Numbered from the stretch's first letter, positions 43,048-55,777 are shown. The stretch is DNA of 64,000 bases from Henricia sp. BOLD:AAB3569 (GCA_037783545.1 JBBELK010000062.1:248001-312000), one strand, 5' to 3'. Notes: generated by a model from the letters alone, not told the origin. Numbers and translations are program-made.

Positions 43048-43527
43048 TCATGACAGACCTCTTTCAATAATGAGTTGACTACGGCGACTGAGCGATTGAT
43101 GTCCACCATCTTGGTTTGGCACCTTGAGGAAAGAACAAATATGCATATTGGGAATTTTCTCCCTGATCAGTTGGGCAACAGCGCGAAAAACCCTTACCAC
43201 GTCAAGTACACCCTGCGAAGGGTCGGTCAATCGGCTGAAATCATTTATGCCTCCGCGCAGAACAGCCACCTCCGGCTGAAAAGCCCTGCAAGATACCACC
43301 AGATGTCTACATAACGGGGCCATTGTTGTGCCTCCGTTGGCTAACATTTGCACGCTCAATGCCTTGGGCCAGCCGAATCCTTTGAATTCTCTGAACATTG
43401 AGTCGGACACAAGGAGAACATGGTGACGCTTAGCGTAAGCGATATCCATTCGGGGGGTGACAATACGTGGGAAGTAGCACTGGAAGGCCCAGAGCTCAAA
43501 CCCCAGCCCTTGAAAAATTCGGGACAT
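43048..43527 (-). mobile_element. SGNH (GDSL-type) hydrolase-like remnant of the element
   Basis: A 159-residue minus-strand frame shows the SGNH blocks in order: HHVLLVSDSMF (block I with the serine after D), MLANGGTTM (block II glycine) and VLRGGINDFSR (block III, GxND). SGNH hydrolase domains are known passengers of some Ngaro-type elements as well as of CR1/L2 LINEs. The position between reverse transcriptase and recombinase remnants favours the former. Treated as a fossil part. Confidence 0.65.
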
Positions 43528-43670
43528 ATCCCGTAGAAGACGGGTATTCTAAAAACCCCTGCTTGACCTGCCTCTGACAGGCGAAAGGAAGAACTTGAGT
43601 GGAGACCCGTTCCTGCGCGCCGGGACATTTGACGAAAGTGCCATCAAATCAAAGGTGAAAACCTGTGGGA

Positions 43671-43916
43671 CTACCAGATGGGACCTAGGTCAACTTGAGC
43701 GAAAAATTTGCCTCCAAGGAGAGGGCAAAGCAAAAATTTAAACTTCAACATTTTTGAAAGCGGTTTAGACCTAGCTCGGAGGCCAGTCCAAGCATCCACC
43801 ACATTTCTGGAATCTCCAACCACATCCACCATCAAGTTCCATAGCGAATCAAAGACTGAGAGCCACACAAAATATAGATCAAGGGCCTCCTTGCGACACA
43901 TACCCGTGTGTCCCAA
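43671..43916 (-). mobile_element. Possible RNase H remnant of the element
   Basis: A short minus-strand frame with VDVVGDSRNVVDAW, reminiscent of the aspartate-containing core of RNase H, sits between the reverse transcriptase and hydrolase remnants as expected. The similarity is weak. Confidence 0.35.
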
Positions 43917-44134
43917 AATGTCTGCAGACCAGTAATCTCAGAAACTTACACTACCGTCTGGTAAGACTAGGTTACCGCCCTATTTATAGCCAGATGCGTC
44001 TGCCGACAGTGCAATGCGATAGCAAGGTGGCGGCCTTGACTTCAAGGGATCAGCTGCGAGAAGCTATCGACAAACCTCCAAAATAGAATCTCCTCCCGCA
44101 CTTGTGGTGACAGAGGCGTAGGCACGAGATCATA

Positions 44135-45107
44135 TCAAGTGTAGATATGAAGGAGGAGCATTCCCTCAGAAACAAACAAACACCAGAGCAAAACTTTGGC
44201 CTTTGCCCACAAAACGTTGCATCTGTTTTTAGAGCATTTTATCCTCCCGCAAAATTGTCTCTCGTACCTCAGCGAATGATACCTTTTTATGCTCAGGAAT
44301 CGGAAAAGATAGGGTTTGGAGCAGATGCCGAACCCGAGATGCACCATGCTGTTCGATGGCTGCCGATGACTTTTCTTTAAGTTGCTGAACAAGCCGAGCT
44401 TTAACTGTATGTAGCGTACGACGTAAACGGCCCTTAGAGCTCTGATGTAGGAACCGTCCCCATGCATGTCCTGTTCACACCGCAATAAAACAAACACGAG
44501 TGAAGTGTTTTAAACCTTCGTATACTTTTGCCCTCCATCGCTGGGATGGCACTTGCCAATGAAACGGTCGTCTATCCATATTTCTGTATGTATACCTCTG
44601 TTCTTAAGCCATGCAGGAAGACAAAAGCCAATGGATGAGTAAACTTATGCACTGTTTTTTTTTAATTTTTTAAACCAAACCCACTTGAAGCCGGAAAAGG
44701 TTCTGGACTCCTTGGTCAAGAAGATTTGCTTGTATCCCTGGCTGTTGTCGGTACTTGAGAAAATATCGCCTTTGGTTATGGGTCTGACAACATTGCCTAA
44801 AGGTACCAAACTGAAGGGTGTGTCCTTGCGCCAAAGATTAGGTCCCTTCATTGATATAGAAGCAGACTGTCAAGGCAGTCACACATTTCGGCGGCTGTAC
44901 TTCCTTGACCCTACCCACAACGTATATAGAGCCCTCTATCCACCGCCTGGTGATTGTGTCTATGAAAAGGGCGACATAATCTTGACAAATGAGCGCATTT
45001 AAAATACCTTTCGGTGGGCAATTATAAACAGCAATTCCTGCCCCTGTATCTGCCATGAAACGACTGGAAAAATTTATACAGACTAATTCCATGATGAAGC
45101 CAACCAT
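44135..45107 (-). mobile_element. Reverse transcriptase remnant of the element
   Basis: Minus-strand pieces resemble DIRS/Ngaro reverse transcriptase: STDNSQGYKQIFLTKES followed by GFKW (the D..SGY.QI.L...S motif), and further on a KKS...P....HLGF motif. They lie in the right order and upstream of the other remnants. The region is broken in several places. Confidence 0.65.
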
Positions 45108-45544
45108 GAACTTCGTCCCTATTGGGTGACTCTGCTAAGATACCGTCCCAAAGCACCAGGATCATTGCTTAATGTGCCGGCTACAAAAAAGTTGGATCTC
45201 TGAATCCGAGCGCCTATAAATCTACCTGTAGTCTACCAGAGAGAACCTCAGGCGGGGTGGGTGTAAAGGGGACTGGCAAGCCACTTGGTTTGCCATTGAA
45301 AATTACCCACTGGGAGGTGCCTCGTTTCCGCTTCGCTGCGTGCGTAGCGATGGGATCAAAGATTGATCAAAATCTCTCACACAGATGACTCTCCAGCATT
45401 TTCAAATACCACTGGTACTCAATGGTACTGGTTGGTTTTTTTTTTATTTTTTTTATTTTTAGCAAAACTTTGCGAACGGGGTACTTGAACTTTGGGATTC
45501 ACAAAATGGCACAAAGAGGTGCCCCTGGACCACATTCAAATCAG
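45108..45544. other. Element interior upstream of the reverse transcriptase remnant
   Basis: No gene recognised. A T-rich run lies at 45435-45462. A TCGCTGCGTGCGTAGCGA imperfect palindrome is near 45333-45350. Confidence 0.5.
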
Positions 45545-46555
45545 CGTGCTAGCGAAGGCCCATCAACATGGCATACAGAGGCCCGCCCTCTGCCGGGTAC
45601 AGAGTACATATATGCGAAATAGAAGTACACTGTACCCCAAACATGGCATTCAGAGGCCCGTCCTCTGCCAAATACAGAGTATGCGAAATAGAAGCACATT
45701 GTACCACAAACATGGCATTCAGAGGCCCATCCTCTGCCAAGTATAGCGCGCATATGTGCAAAATAGAAGTACATTGTACCACAAACACGGCATTCAGAGG
45801 CCCGTCCTCTGCCAAGTACATTTGTACTTTAAACATAGCATTCAGAGGCCCGTCCTCTGCCAAGTACATTTGTACCATAAACATATAGCATTCAGAGGCC
45901 CGTCCTCTGCCAAGTACATTGCACCATAAACATAGCACTCAGAGGCCCGTCCTCTGCCAAGTACATTTGTACCATAAACATATAGCATTCAGAGGCCCGT
46001 CCTCTGCCAAGTACATTGCACCATAAACATAGCATTCAGAGGCCCGTCCTCTGCCAAGTACATTTGTACCACAAACATAGCATTCAGAGGCCCGTCCTCT
46101 GCCAAGTACATTGCACCATAAACATAGCGTTCAGAGGCCCGTCCTCTGGCAAGTACATTTGTACCTTAAACATAGCACTCAGAGGCCCGTCCTCTGCCAG
46201 GTACATTTGTACCACAAACATAGCATTCAGAGGCCCGTCCTCTGCCAAGTACATTGCACCATAAACATAGCGTTTAGAGGCCCGTCCTCTGGCAAGTACA
46301 TTTGTACCTTAAACATAGCATTCAGAGGCCCGTCCTCTGCCAAGTATATTGCACTATAAACATAGCACTCAGAGGCCCGTCCTCTGCCAAGTACATTGCA
46401 CCATAAACATAGCATTCAGAGGCCCGTCCTCTGCCAAGTACATTTGTACCATAAACATAGCATTCAGAGGCCCGTCCTCTGGCAAGTACATTGCACCATA
46501 AACATAGCATTCAGAGGCCCGTCCTCTGCCAAGTACATTTGCACCATGAACTGGC
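45545..46555. repeat. Minisatellite, 47-50 bp unit, about 19 copies
   Basis: Tandem copies of a unit of the form AACATAGCATTCAGAGGC, CCGTCCTCTGCCAAGTACAT, plus TTGTACCA or TGCACCA. Each contains the small hairpin AGAGG-CCCGT-CCTCT. From about 45,795 the period switches between about 47 and 50 bp with two linker types (TTTGTACC and TTGCACC) often alternating. A 143-bp higher-order repeat is visible at 46130 and 46273. The first three copies are longer (67-77 bp). Frames through it are not coding. Confidence 0.9.
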
Positions 46556-47040
46556 GCGTATCTGCTCGCTGAGCTCCGTGACCCTACGCTCAGCGCAGGA
46601 AAATGACACGGAAAACAGCCCCTCACTGCGAACTTTTGTGAGTACATAAAAAAAGTACGTCTATGTTTCTCCCCAACTCGCTATGCATTTCAAAGTACAG
46701 AGTATTACCTTTAGTTTGGTTATTATTTCATAAAATATATGATGCACGGGGAAAAGGGGCTTTTTTCACTCAAAGAACAGGTGTTGAACCTCAAAATCGG
46801 CAAAGTCAATGGAGGTCAACACGATTACTGATCATTTTTCAGTAGGTTGTCTCACTGAATTGAACGGCACGGTCGTTCTCTGTGACACACAGATTCAACT
46901 CGCACTTATGAATAAACTACATAAAATTCCCGTCCCACTCATATATGAAACATTTTGATTGGACAAGGGGAAAAGGGGCTTTTTTGCTTCAAATCATAGA
47001 ATGTCTCTCATCTAAGACCGTGACCCGATTGTAATACGCA
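46556..47040. other. Spacer between minisatellite and its decayed copies
   Basis: No gene. A 19-bp sequence, GGGGAAAAGGGGCTTTTTT, occurs twice about 220 bp apart (46748 and 46968). Confidence 0.55.
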
Positions 47041-48340
47041 AAATATGGTTACATTGCACATGTACCATAAGCCTGGCATTCAGAGGCACGCCCTCAGCCT
47101 GGTACCGAGTACACATGCAAATCAAGGGTACATTCATACAGAGGCCCGCCCTCTGTGTATCGCACCTGCAATATAAATGCTCATCAAAGTTGCACTGCCT
47201 TTTTTTTTTTTTAGGGTAAAATAGGTAACTTTCCCGAATAGAAAAAGTTATCAGCCCCCACTTGGCACCAAGAACGTAAAAAATCCGTCAAGGACCAACG
47301 CCAGTCGATCAAAAACAAGAAACGACCAAATGGCTGGCAGGTCACCCAATCGACAGGGCCATGACGCAAATGCACATGTGCGCGCACATGTGCACATTGC
47401 ACACACACCATGTACATACGAGCGCACGCGCACATGCACAACATGAAAAGCACGTTTCAAGAAAAAGGGCCTGCATCTCCAACTCCCGCCGTCGGAAACT
47501 TAAGTTTTTGATATTTTCCGTTACAGAGACACGTAAGCTTTATAAATTCGTTCGCTTGTGTAAATTAATTTTTATTTTTAATCCTTTCACTGAAACACGG
47601 GCAATGCGACTTTAAGCTTGGTGTCCCGAGGCCCGTCCTCTAGCACACACGCCATTTATGGGTATATTACACTTGACATACAGGGACCCGTCTGTGCCTA
47701 GTACCTGTATCTATACACATAGAAAACATGGGCACATTAAAATTTGGCATTCATAAAATTGATTTTTATTGAAATTTTGAATTCAGAGACCCGTCCTCTG
47801 CCTATGTACACGCCCTTATGTACCAATACCAAATAAGAGCGCATATTAATAGGGATACGCTAATTCAGAGGTCGGCTGTCTAGTAAAGGGTACCCATGCC
47901 AAAATTAGCGTCACATCAGAACTTGGCATCTCAACTTGGCATTTAGAGGCCCTCCTCTGCCTAGTACACATGCAAGCTATGAGCATATTAAACTTGGCAT
48001 TGGGAGGCCCGCCCTCTATCTAGTATATAGAGTACGTGGGCAATATTTACTCGGTCCGTCCTCTGTCTAGTACCGAGTACATGTGGAATATGTATTACCA
48101 CTTAGTATTCAGAGGCCCGATCTCGGCAAGTACACATGTAATCTATGGGTACTTTGAACTTGCCCTTTAGAGGCCCGTCCTCGGCCTATACAGATTCTGA
48201 CTGGGGTTATGACGAAACTTTAAGTATTGTCAAGCCAAACCCCCAGTGCATCTATGCTTGCTGCCTAATGGCGACACATATCTATCATTCAGTATAATTG
48301 ACGTGCTCACGAACAAGAGCATAGCGTTCAGAGGCCCATG
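47041..48340. repeat. Decayed, spread-out copies of the minisatellite motif
   Basis: About ten degenerate copies of GGCATTCAGAGGCCCGYCCTCTGCCTAGTAC, 50-150 bp apart, for example near 47080, 47140, 47630, 47790, 47945, 48005, 48110, 48170 and 48330. They look like the eroded flank of the tandem array. Includes the palindrome at 47371-47394 listed separately. Confidence 0.7.
47371..47394. repeat. 24-bp perfect palindrome in an alternating CA/CG tract
   Basis: TGCACATGTGCG followed by its exact complement, within a purine-pyrimidine alternating tract (47371-47440). Z-DNA or cruciform prone. Confidence 0.85.
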
Positions 48341-49430
48341 CTCTGCCTCCTCGAAGGAACTGGAAATTGAGACATGGGCTATTTCACAATAAGTGTACAC
48401 TTTCAGTCTCACTGGCAAATCGGGGTAAAATTTCAAACTTGTCCAACTCACAAAAGTTTGTTGATCTAAAAACTTCAGGATGTATACTAATAATTCAAAA
48501 AATATCAGAGCGTGGCATTATGATTAACGTGTTTTTTTTTTTTGTTTTTTTGTTTTTTTTTTTTTTTTACTGAAATAATAATTTGTAATTGGTTGTCTGG
48601 AGAGGACATTTTGTTAAACACAGAATATCACAATATAATGGCCAGACTAAATGTTGAAATGGTAATGCCATGCACTGTCCTGTTAGAAGGAATGGTACTG
48701 TTAATTTTACAAACCTAACAACGAAATATTTCAATCATGGTTGACATGTTATATTACAATTGAATGCTGTCCTGGAGAGGACAAATGTTTAACGGATTTT
48801 CCACAACCCTGAATATGATCTTGATAAAATTTACTCAAATCTCTTCCACGATCAAATTGTCATATTTACTCCATCAAATGTGTCATGTGATGATACAAAC
48901 ATCTTTGTGAGTACATATCTCCAAACTATTCCATTGTGTGGAATACCTTGACCTGGAGAGGACATTACCATATTTTGTTTGTTTGTTTGTTTGTTTGTTT
49001 TTTTTGTTGACCGAATTACACCAACCCAAGTTTCACAATATTGTTGAACACTATATATCCATGATTGATCACCAAATGATCACCACAATAATGCATCATC
49101 AACAAATGATTGCACTTAAACTAATGCAAAACTTGAAATGAGACTCCAAAATGGTGTTAAAAGTGCATGTAAATAGAGAAATTAAAAACGAATAACTCGT
49201 AGAATTATGTAAAAATAGTTCTGTAGCTTGTCCTTCATATTACCCGTCATATAAAATCACTCATAACATGTATATGCACTGATAAAGTTATCCAGGATGG
49301 GTTAAACTGTAATCTACTCAAATGACCACCCACTGTGAAATAGCCCACATGTACTCAGGGACCAGTCCTGGTCCATAGAAATACGATCTAGGCCTTGATA
49401 CTCGGAAGCCCAACCCGTGCTTCGTAAATT
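48341..49430. other. AT-rich stretch with three CTGGAGAGGACA copies
   Basis: No gene. CTGGAGAGGACA recurs near 48597, 48772 and 48951, about 175-180 bp apart, suggesting a diverged tandem repeat. Poly-T runs lie at 48531-48570 and a TTTG microsatellite at 48975-48995. Confidence 0.6.
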
Positions 49431-50149
49431 GCCTAACAAAAGATGCGCTTAAACTGCGCGTTTGGGGGCCCGTCCTCCACTTCATACATTTAGTAAGCAA
49501 GAGTCCATTCACTTGCCACTTAGGGCCTGTTCCATTACCTATGAGGGCGCTAACACAGGTACCTTGAAACAAAAGGCCAGAACCAGATTTCCCAAATGCT
49601 AGGCTGACTCCTTTTTTATTGTTATATTGCGCTCGCTATACATGCTCGAGCAATAACAAAACAAGAATTGTGAGGGCACTTTCCGAACTACGAATCTTAA
49701 AAGAGGCCCGCCCTCTATCATCTAACGAACCTGCCAAACTGGTATTTTAATTCCCATGATTCAAGGGCGTGCCCCGTTTATAAACATGCTAGCATTGCAC
49801 CCTGAGCCTTGTTTACCCGTTGGAGCATTCGCTCCAGATCTCGGCGTTGTCCTCCATATAGATCCATAGGACGCCAAGGTGAACAAATTCTCCCTCCAGC
49901 GGTCTTCCAGACCTTGCCATTGGTCGATGTCTTGCCAACCATCCTTGGCATCCGCCGTTTCCTATAGGGAGCACGAAAAAAGCAACAAAGAAAGTTGAAA
50001 TTTCGGAAACTGTTTGTGTAAACGCCAATTATCGAAAACATTTCACCTGCCCATGCCTTCTCCGACCCACGCTGTACCTTGGCCGCCTGGCTCCATGAAA
50101 AGGCGGAGAAAAGCACGGTTTCGGAGACGCGTGTGTTAAACTGCCCTTA

Positions 50150-50186
<37 letters not shown>

Positions 50187-50978
50187 GTTATAATGCGTAC
50201 TTGTGCATGGTGGGCTTAGTAGCCCAAACTTAATTAAAGAGTCGTATGCATTTGTATACGTACAAAATATTTGGCTGTATACCTGTATACCTGTCGAATG
50301 ACTGGGCCCCCGTCGCCACACGGGTGATACCTATAAAATACGAGCCTGAGACTACTAGGCCTAATTCGCCATATTTATGGGCCTGACGGATGTTTTACCA
50401 AAACTGAATAATATATTATGACATATAAAGCATTGAAGCAATTCGTACCTCAACTAAGGCGTAAATCATGTCCATCTTCAGCACATTCAGCAAACGAGTA
50501 CATGTAGTTGGAAACTTGTCCGGTACATAAAACACGACGAGGCAGCATAACCCGCACACAGCATATTGGCACTATAGCCTATAATACACACGCAAGCCCA
50601 ATGAGGGGTGCATTGCTTAAGGCACGCGAAAATTCAAAGGGAATTACTGGAGCGCGCTCTACCATTGTTGAGAAAGAGCCAATTTGACTATGTACGTACG
50701 TGTAGGCTTACCCAACGTAGTGCCAACCATGCGTGCGGTAACGGCGATTGCTTGAAGCTGCGTAATGATACTGGTGCGCGGTGCTGCCCACACCTCGCAA
50801 ATGTTTAAATGCCTATAAATTACTCTGGTTACCTGATTTCGCCTTACAAAACATCCCAAACTCGACGCTAGGTAACACACTGCTGCACTTTCATTTTCCT
50901 CGAAATATATCAGCTAATGGATGATAATTCAAAACCATTGATTATCCCGAGCGATCACACACACGTCCACCCGACGGG
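49431..50978. other. 5' part of the element: no recognisable gene
   Basis: Contains two more decayed minisatellite copies (near 49465 and 49700) and a poly-T run of about 31 at 50152-50182. A 112-codon minus-strand frame (49778-50116) matches nothing I know, and I do not call it a gene. In the expected layout, gag would lie in this half of the element. Confidence 0.45.
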
Positions 50979-51040
50979 TTGGTATACTCGAGACTGCGTA
51001 GATTCCTACGCAGCCCTCAACGTCGGCGGTTGTGCAAATA
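50979..51040 (-). repeat. Split direct repeat A1 (outer end), with hairpin
   Basis: 62 bp, identical to A2, including the CTGCGTAG/CTACGCAG hairpin (50994-51013). Ends TTGTGCAAATA directly against host GAGAAAG. Confidence 0.9.
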
Positions 51041-51184
51041 GAGAAAGCGCAGGAAATGCGCTAGTCGTGCGAATGCCGCGGGTGAATGCCTTTGTGGAGC
51101 TACCATTTGCATGAAGAAAAACTATATGAGTCGGCACTCTGCTGGTGTCATGGTACTCTGGTGATAAAGCCGAAAATCAAAAAC
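51041..51184 (+). promoter_or_regulatory. H2B half of the split unit 18 promoter
   Basis: Keeps the octamer (51105-51112) and the TATATG box, but both CCAAT boxes are now beyond the 10.26-kb insertion. Confidence 0.85.
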
Positions 51185-51553
51185 ATGGGACCCAAACCAA
51201 GCGGAAAGGGATCTAAAAAGGCTGGCATGGCCAAGGGAGCACCCCGCACCGACAAAAAGAGAAAGCGGCGTAGAAAGGAGAGCTACGGTCTTTACATTTA
51301 CAAAGTCATGAAACAGGTCCACCCTGACACCAGCATCTCCAGCCGTGCCATGGGCATCATGAACAGCTTCGTCAATGACATCTTTGAGCGCATCGCAGCT
51401 GAGGGTTCCCGCCTGGCGCACTACAACAAAAAATCCACCATCTCCAGTCGGGAGGTGCAGACTGCCGTCCGTCTCCTACTACCTGGCGAGCTGGCCAAAC
51501 ACGCCGTTAGCGAAGGTACCAAGGCTGTCACCAAGTATACAACCTCAAAGTAG
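51185..51553 (+). CDS. H2B: Histone H2B, unit 18 (separated from its H2A)
   Basis: 122 aa, identical to unit 1, so the gene has not drifted since the insertion or has been corrected by conversion. Stem-loop at 51567-51582. Confidence 0.97.
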   Translation: MGPKPSGKGSKKAGMAKGAPRTDKKRKRRRKESYGLYIYKVMKQVHPDTSISSRAMGIMNSFVNDIFERIAAEGSRLAHYNKKSTISSREVQTAVRLLLPGELAKHAVSEGTKAVTKYTTSK

Positions 51554-52948
51554 AACATCACAAACCGGCTCTTTTCAGAGCCACCACAACCTTCAAAAAG
51601 AGATATTTCGTTGAAGCCGTTTACTTAGCTTTTACTTGGGATACATTGGGATTAAGTTGGGATAAATTAAAGTACAACATACAACTCCGGTGCAGTTATA
51701 AGAGGCATGTGTTTTGGGAAAAATTAATCCGTGTAAATTGGGCATTTGGGTGCCAAACTGTTAAATCTGTTAGAGAAAATGGTACTGAAGCAAGATCCTA
51801 GCCTGCGCGCACGCAATCTTAAGAATCTGCGGTGAACACGGGCGAAAGTTGCCCCAGTTAGACTTTGGGTGGAAGGATAAATGTGGGGCGTGACCGCAGC
51901 ATGCAAGTAACTGTAGGGGCGTTCAAGATGCTCACACCGTGTAACAGGGGGTTTGCAACACCGGGGGAATCCCCAGAAGGTGCGAAACAAACGACACATG
52001 GTTTCGCATTGAATTATAAGAACACCGCTAAAAAATTAAGCCGGCGCCACGCAAAAAATAGTTGCCTTAAAGTACCGCAATAAACTTTGTCAATGCCCAC
52101 AGACATCTAATTATTAAGCCCTATTCCCTATGATTCTGTGTCATAAACCTGTGTTTTTCTTCGCACTCACGTCACGATTCCAAACTGTATGCCAGGTTTT
52201 ACTAGGTGACGTCATTACACCGAGCTTTACACCACCGGCAAGCTCGGGTAGTCACTATGAGCAACTAACAATGGAAATTGGGCCCAATGGTTTGTGCCCA
52301 ATTTCCATTGTTAGTTGCTCACAGTGAGTGGTGGCTGCCACCTGCAGTGGGCAGACTCGTGTATTACGTGATGGCTAAACGAACGCTCGGGTGTAAGAAC
52401 GCCCCTTGTATGAAGCGCGCCACCACGGGTTTGGCGCGTAATTACGCTGGCCGGCCGGACTCGATTACACGAGCGTACACTGACATGTCCACGCCCAAGT
52501 ACACGGAAACTAAATTTTGAGAAATAATCATAAGATGTTTTTTTTTTTCGAATTGTTTGCATAGGTTGAGCGGGGCAGGGCTTATGTGACGACCGACTTG
52601 TAAATTATTTCCCACGTTGCTTTAGATTGGGCGCTTTTGGGCTACAAAAATGAACTGAAATGGACATGAATCATTATGGCTGACTCCAGGTTAACCTTTT
52701 GACGCTGGAAGACGTTTAATCACGCCAGGATTTCCGCGTCGATGTAGCAGAGGACTTAAATTTTGGCTCTTCGTAATTAAATCTGAGCTCTTTGCACAAT
52801 GAGCATAATATATAAAAGCAAAATAAATAAAATGTGTAAAAAGTCTGAAAATGATCAAGATAATTTATAAGGCAGACAATCAAATCTCTTTCTTGAAATT
52901 GTTGTGGCTCTGAAAAGAGCCGTTTTTGGTTCGTTAGTAGGTCGACCC

Positions 52949-53347
<399 letters not shown>

Positions 53348-53614
53348 CTAATTTTCTTTGAGAAAGCGAATACCCCGACACGGTTGAACTACGCCTATTT
53401 GTAGCGTTTCCGGGATTTCGTCAATTGTCCAATCAGATCGTAACCCGTGCCATCACCCGATCAGCCAATAGAGAAAGCGCAGGAAATGCGCTAGTCGTGC
53501 GAATGCCGCGGGTGAATGCCTTTGTGGAGCTACCATTTGCATGAAGAAAAACTATATGAGTCGGCACTCTGCTGGTGTCATGGTACTCTGGTGATAAAGC
53601 CGAAAATCAAAAAC

Positions 53615-53983
53615 ATGGGACCCAAACCAAGCGGAAAGGGATCTAAAAAGGCTGGCATGGCCAAGGGAGCACCCCGCACCGACAAAAAGAGAAAGCGGCG
53701 TAGAAAGGAGAGCTACGGTCTTTACATTTACAAAGTCATGAAACAGGTCCACCCTGACACCAGCATCTCCAGCCGTGCCATGGGCATCATGAACAGCTTC
53801 GTCAATGACATCTTTGAGCGCATCGCAGCTGAGGGTTCCCGCCTGGCGCACTACAACAAAAAATCCACCATCTCCAGTCGGGAGGTGCAGACTGCCGTCC
53901 GTCTCCTACTACCTGGCGAGCTGGCCAAACACGCCGTTAGCGAAGGTACCAAGGCTGTCACCAAGTATACAACCTCAAAGTAG
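53615..53983 (+). CDS. H2B: Histone H2B, unit 19
   Basis: 122 aa, identical to unit 1. Stem-loop at 53997-54012. Confidence 0.97.
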   Translation: MGPKPSGKGSKKAGMAKGAPRTDKKRKRRRKESYGLYIYKVMKQVHPDTSISSRAMGIMNSFVNDIFERIAAEGSRLAHYNKKSTISSREVQTAVRLLLPGELAKHAVSEGTKAVTKYTTSK

Positions 53984-55378
53984 AACATCACAAACCGGCT
54001 CTTTTCAGAGCCACCACAACCTTCAAAAAGAGATATTTCGTTGAAGCCGTTTACTTAGCTTTTACTTGGGATACATTGGGATTAAGTTGGGATAAATTAA
54101 AGTACAACATACAACTCCGGTGCAGTTATAAGAGGCATGTGTTTTGGGAAAAATTAATCCGTGTAAATTGGGCATTTGGGTGCCAAACTGTTAAATCTGT
54201 TAGAGAAAATGGTACTGAAGCAAGATCCTAGCCTGCGCGCACGCAATCTTAAGAATCTGCGGTGAACACGGGCGAAAGTTGCCCCAGTTAGACTTTGGGT
54301 GGAAGGATAAATGTGGGGCGTGACCGCAGCATGCAAGTAACTGTAGGGGCGTTCAAGATGCTCACACCGTGTAACAGGGGGTTTGCAACACCGGGGGAAT
54401 CCCCAGAAGGTGCGAAACAAACGACACATGGTTTCGCATTGAATTATAAGAACACCGCTAAAAAATTAAGCCGGCGCCACGCAAAAATAGTTGCCTTAAA
54501 GTACCGCAATAAACTTTGTCAATGCCCACAGACATCTAATTATTAAGCCCTATTCCCTATGATTCTGTGTCATAAACCTGTGTTTTTCTTCGCACTCACG
54601 TCACGATTCCAAACTGTATGCCAGGTTTTACTAGGTGACGTCATTACACCGAGCTTTACACCACCGGCAAGCTCGGGTAGTCACTATGAGCAACTAACAA
54701 TGGAAATTGGGCCCAATGGTTTGTGCCCAATTTCCATTGTTAGTTGCTCACAGTGAGTGGTGGCTGCCACCTGCAGTGGGCAGACTCGTGTATTACGTGA
54801 TGGCTAAACGAACGCTCGGGTGTAAGAACGCCCCTTGTATGAAGCGCGCCACCACGGGTTTGGCGCGTAATTACGCTGGCCGGCCGGACTCGATTACACG
54901 AGCGTACACTGACATGTCCACGCCCAAGTACACGGAAACTAAATTTTGAGAAATAATCATAAGATGTTTTTTTTTTTTCGAATTGTTTGCATAGGTTGAG
55001 CGGGGCAGGGCTTATGTGACGACCGACTTGTAAATTATTTCCCACGTTGCTTTAGATTGGGCGCTTTTGGGCTACAAAAATGAACTGAAATGGACATGAA
55101 TCATTATGGCTGACTCCAGGTTAACCTTTTGACGCTGGAAGACGTTTAATCACGCCAGGATTTCCGCGTCGATGTAGCAGAGGACTTAAATTTTGGCTCT
55201 TCGTAATTAAATCTGAGCTCTTTGCACAATGAGCATAATATATAAAAGCAAAATAAATAAAATGTGTAAAAAGTCTGAAAATGATCAAGATAATTTATAA
55301 GGCAGACAATCAAATCTCTTTCTTGAAATTGTTGTGGCTCTGAAAAGAGCCGTTTTTGGTTCGTTAGTAGGTCGACCC

Positions 55379-55777
<399 letters not shown>

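Larger units (their letters stand above)
40781..51040 (-). mobile_element. Ngaro-like (DIRS-order) tyrosine-recombinase retrotransposon fossil
   Basis: The insertion has split direct repeats diagnostic of Ngaro/PAT-type elements. Read on the minus strand: A1 (51040-50979), interior, B1 (41200-41125) joined directly to A2 (41124-41063), a 206-bp stretch, and B2 (40856-40781). A1 and A2 are identical over 62 bp, B1 and B2 over 76 bp. Remnants lie on the minus strand in the order reverse transcriptase, possible RNase H, SGNH hydrolase, tyrosine recombinase, as in that family. Host bases on both sides rejoin exactly; only a 5-bp AATAG is common to the two edges, as expected of recombinase integration. 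The coding part is heavily broken, with probably a dozen or more breaks, and I cannot recognise gag. At 10.3 kb it is longer than usual, partly from a minisatellite and a nested DNA transposon. Identical repeats suggest recent arrival of an already defective copy. Confidence 0.75.

Noticed and set aside
45545-46555. CRISPR-like array
   Set aside because: The 47-50 bp units are repeats throughout with no unique spacers, in an animal genome and with no cas genes. It is a minisatellite.
45549-46647. Repetitive open frames across the minisatellite
   Set aside because: They arise from tandem DNA repeats on both strands and switch frame with unit length; no protein family is recognised.
49778-50116. 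112-codon minus-strand frame as a possible gene
   Set aside because: No recognisable domain, and it lies within a fossil element; an open frame of this length can occur by chance.
40781-51040. Two tandem Helitron-like or Helentron-like elements (344 bp and 9.9 kb)
   Set aside because: Shared ends, a hairpin near one end and offset inverted repeats first suggested this, but there is no Rep/helicase remnant. The reverse transcriptase and recombinase remnants and the A1...B1A2...B2 layout fit a Ngaro-like element better.
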